From assembly GCA_900557555.1 (NCBI GenBank), contig USTH01000060.1, forward strand, positions 1-6,297: a stretch of 6,297 bases of DNA, given 5' to 3'. Numbering within the stretch: position 1 is the first letter of the stretch; every line of letters begins with the position of its first letter. Positions 5,624 through 6,297 of this stretch are shown piece after piece. Source of the DNA: an uncultured Prevotellaceae bacterium. GTDB lineage: Bacteria; Bacteroidota; Bacteroidia; Bacteroidales; Bacteroidaceae. The position numbers and the translations under genes are program-made. The notes under the pieces were generated by a model. That model was not told the DNA's origin, ran no database searches, and saw only the letters and a program-made list of their open reading frames with translations.

Positions 5624-6297
5624 ATGTCTAAAATATCATTCACAAAAATGCATGGGGCAGGCAACGACTACATCTATGTCAACGCCATGGAGTGTCCGAT
5701 TGCCAACCCCGAAAAAGCCGCCGTGGTGTGGAGCGACCGCCACAAGGGCATAGGCGGTGACGGCCTGATAATGATTGATCGCTCGGAAGTGGCAGACTTC
5801 AAGATGCGCATGTTTAACAACGATGGCAGCGAAGGCATCATGTGCGGCAACGGCATCAGGTGTGTAGGCAAGTATGTCTACGACCACAGACTGACCACCT
5901 CTACCACAGTGACAATAGAGACCCTTGGTGGTATCAAGACCCTGCAGCTTCAAACAGGTGCAGACAACCTTGTGGCAAAAGTGCGGGTAGACATGGGTGC
6001 GCCCCTCTTCAGAAACCCCGACCAGTTTGCCCTTAACAACGGTGCCATGCAAGAGGGTGTGATAACCGCGCCATGCGATGGTGGTGAATGCCGCAACTAC
6101 ACAGGCACCTTTGTATGTATGGGCAACCCCCACTTTGTAATCTTCACGGATGACATCGCTAAGGTTGACCTGGCCGGTGAGGGAGCAAAGTTAGAAACTC
6201 TTGCCATCTTTCCACAAAAGTGCAACATAGAGTTTGCCCAGGTTAAAGGCAACGGCACGATACGCACCCGAGTATGGGAACGCGGCACCGGCATTAC
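5624..6297 (+). CDS. dapF: Diaminopimelate epimerase DapF, 3' end outside window
   Basis: DapF (EC 5.1.1.7) converts LL-2,6-diaminopimelate to the meso form in the cytoplasm, for lysine and for peptidoglycan cross-links. It is a cofactor-independent two-cysteine racemase. The first 224 residues are present. The N-terminal motif is KMHGAGNDY, with substrate-binding N14. MCGNGIRC carries the first catalytic cysteine, C74. GNPHFV and then WERGTGI (E219, R220) are further substrate-site motifs. The window stops just before the expected ACGTG motif with the second catalytic cysteine, so the truncation is an edge effect and not a damaged gene. The start at 5624 places the HGxGND motif at the usual distance from the N-terminus and lies about 30 bases after a promoter box. 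In many Bacteroidetes dapL (LL-DAP aminotransferase) follows dapF; this cannot be seen here. The family call is firm. Confidence 0.97.
   Translation, partial: MSKISFTKMHGAGNDYIYVNAMECPIANPEKAAVVWSDRHKGIGGDGLIMIDRSEVADFKMRMFNNDGSEGIMCGNGIRCVGKYVYDHRLTTSTTVTIETLGGIKTLQLQTGADNLVAKVRVDMGAPLFRNPDQFALNNGAMQEGVITAPCDGGECRNYTGTFVCMGNPHFVIFTDDIAKVDLAGEGAKLETLAIFPQKCNIEFAQVKGNGTIRTRVWERGTGI

Noticed and set aside
5636..6133. A 165-codon minus-strand open frame
   Set aside because: It is a shadow of dapF, whose + strand reading carries the full set of family motifs.

Overview
This window looks like chromosomal DNA of a gut or oral Bacteroidales bacterium (Prevotella or Muribaculaceae type). The evidence is large secreted proteins with a C-terminal tail ending in IYIVNGKK, promoter boxes of the Bacteroidetes form TAnnTTTG, no Shine-Dalgarno sequences in front of the starts, and a Bacteroidetes-like DapF. 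The genus is inferred and is not proven by the sequence. All supported genes lie on the + strand.

Layout. (1) Positions 1-408 hold the last 135 residues of a large secreted protein. (2) After a 32-bp gap, 441-626 encodes a 61-residue acidic peptide, followed by a strong terminator-like hairpin (674-709). (3) Positions 710-1121 are an AT-rich, gene-free stretch with nested hairpins (763-817), an imperfect long inverted repeat (836-959) enclosing a promoter-like box, and a good TAnnTTTG box (1020-1027). (4) Positions 1122-4724 encode a 1200-residue protein with a signal peptide, five probable beta-trefoil-like modules, helical linkers and an IYIVNGKK tail. (5) After a 43-bp gap, 4768-4950 encodes a 60-residue peptide that is clearly a paralogue of the first, again followed by a strong hairpin with a T tract (5002-5049). 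(6) Positions 5050-5623 are gene-free. They carry a second copy of a sequence found at 861-898, then four palindromic boxes at an exact 22-bp period (5161-5248), then a dapF promoter box. (7) From 5624 to the window end is dapF (diaminopimelate epimerase), cut off just before its second catalytic cysteine.

How the parts fit. The window shows the same module twice: a large exported protein with a conserved C-terminal tail, a short gap, a 60-residue peptide with motifs SPS and FWGxxxFDD and no signal peptide, then a terminator. The two peptides are far better conserved in their motifs than in the rest, so they probably do a specific job linked to the upstream protein (a partner, regulator or export-related factor, all unproven). 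This repeated pairing is the best candidate for an undescribed system here. dapF is a housekeeping neighbour with its own promoter and no visible functional link to the modules.
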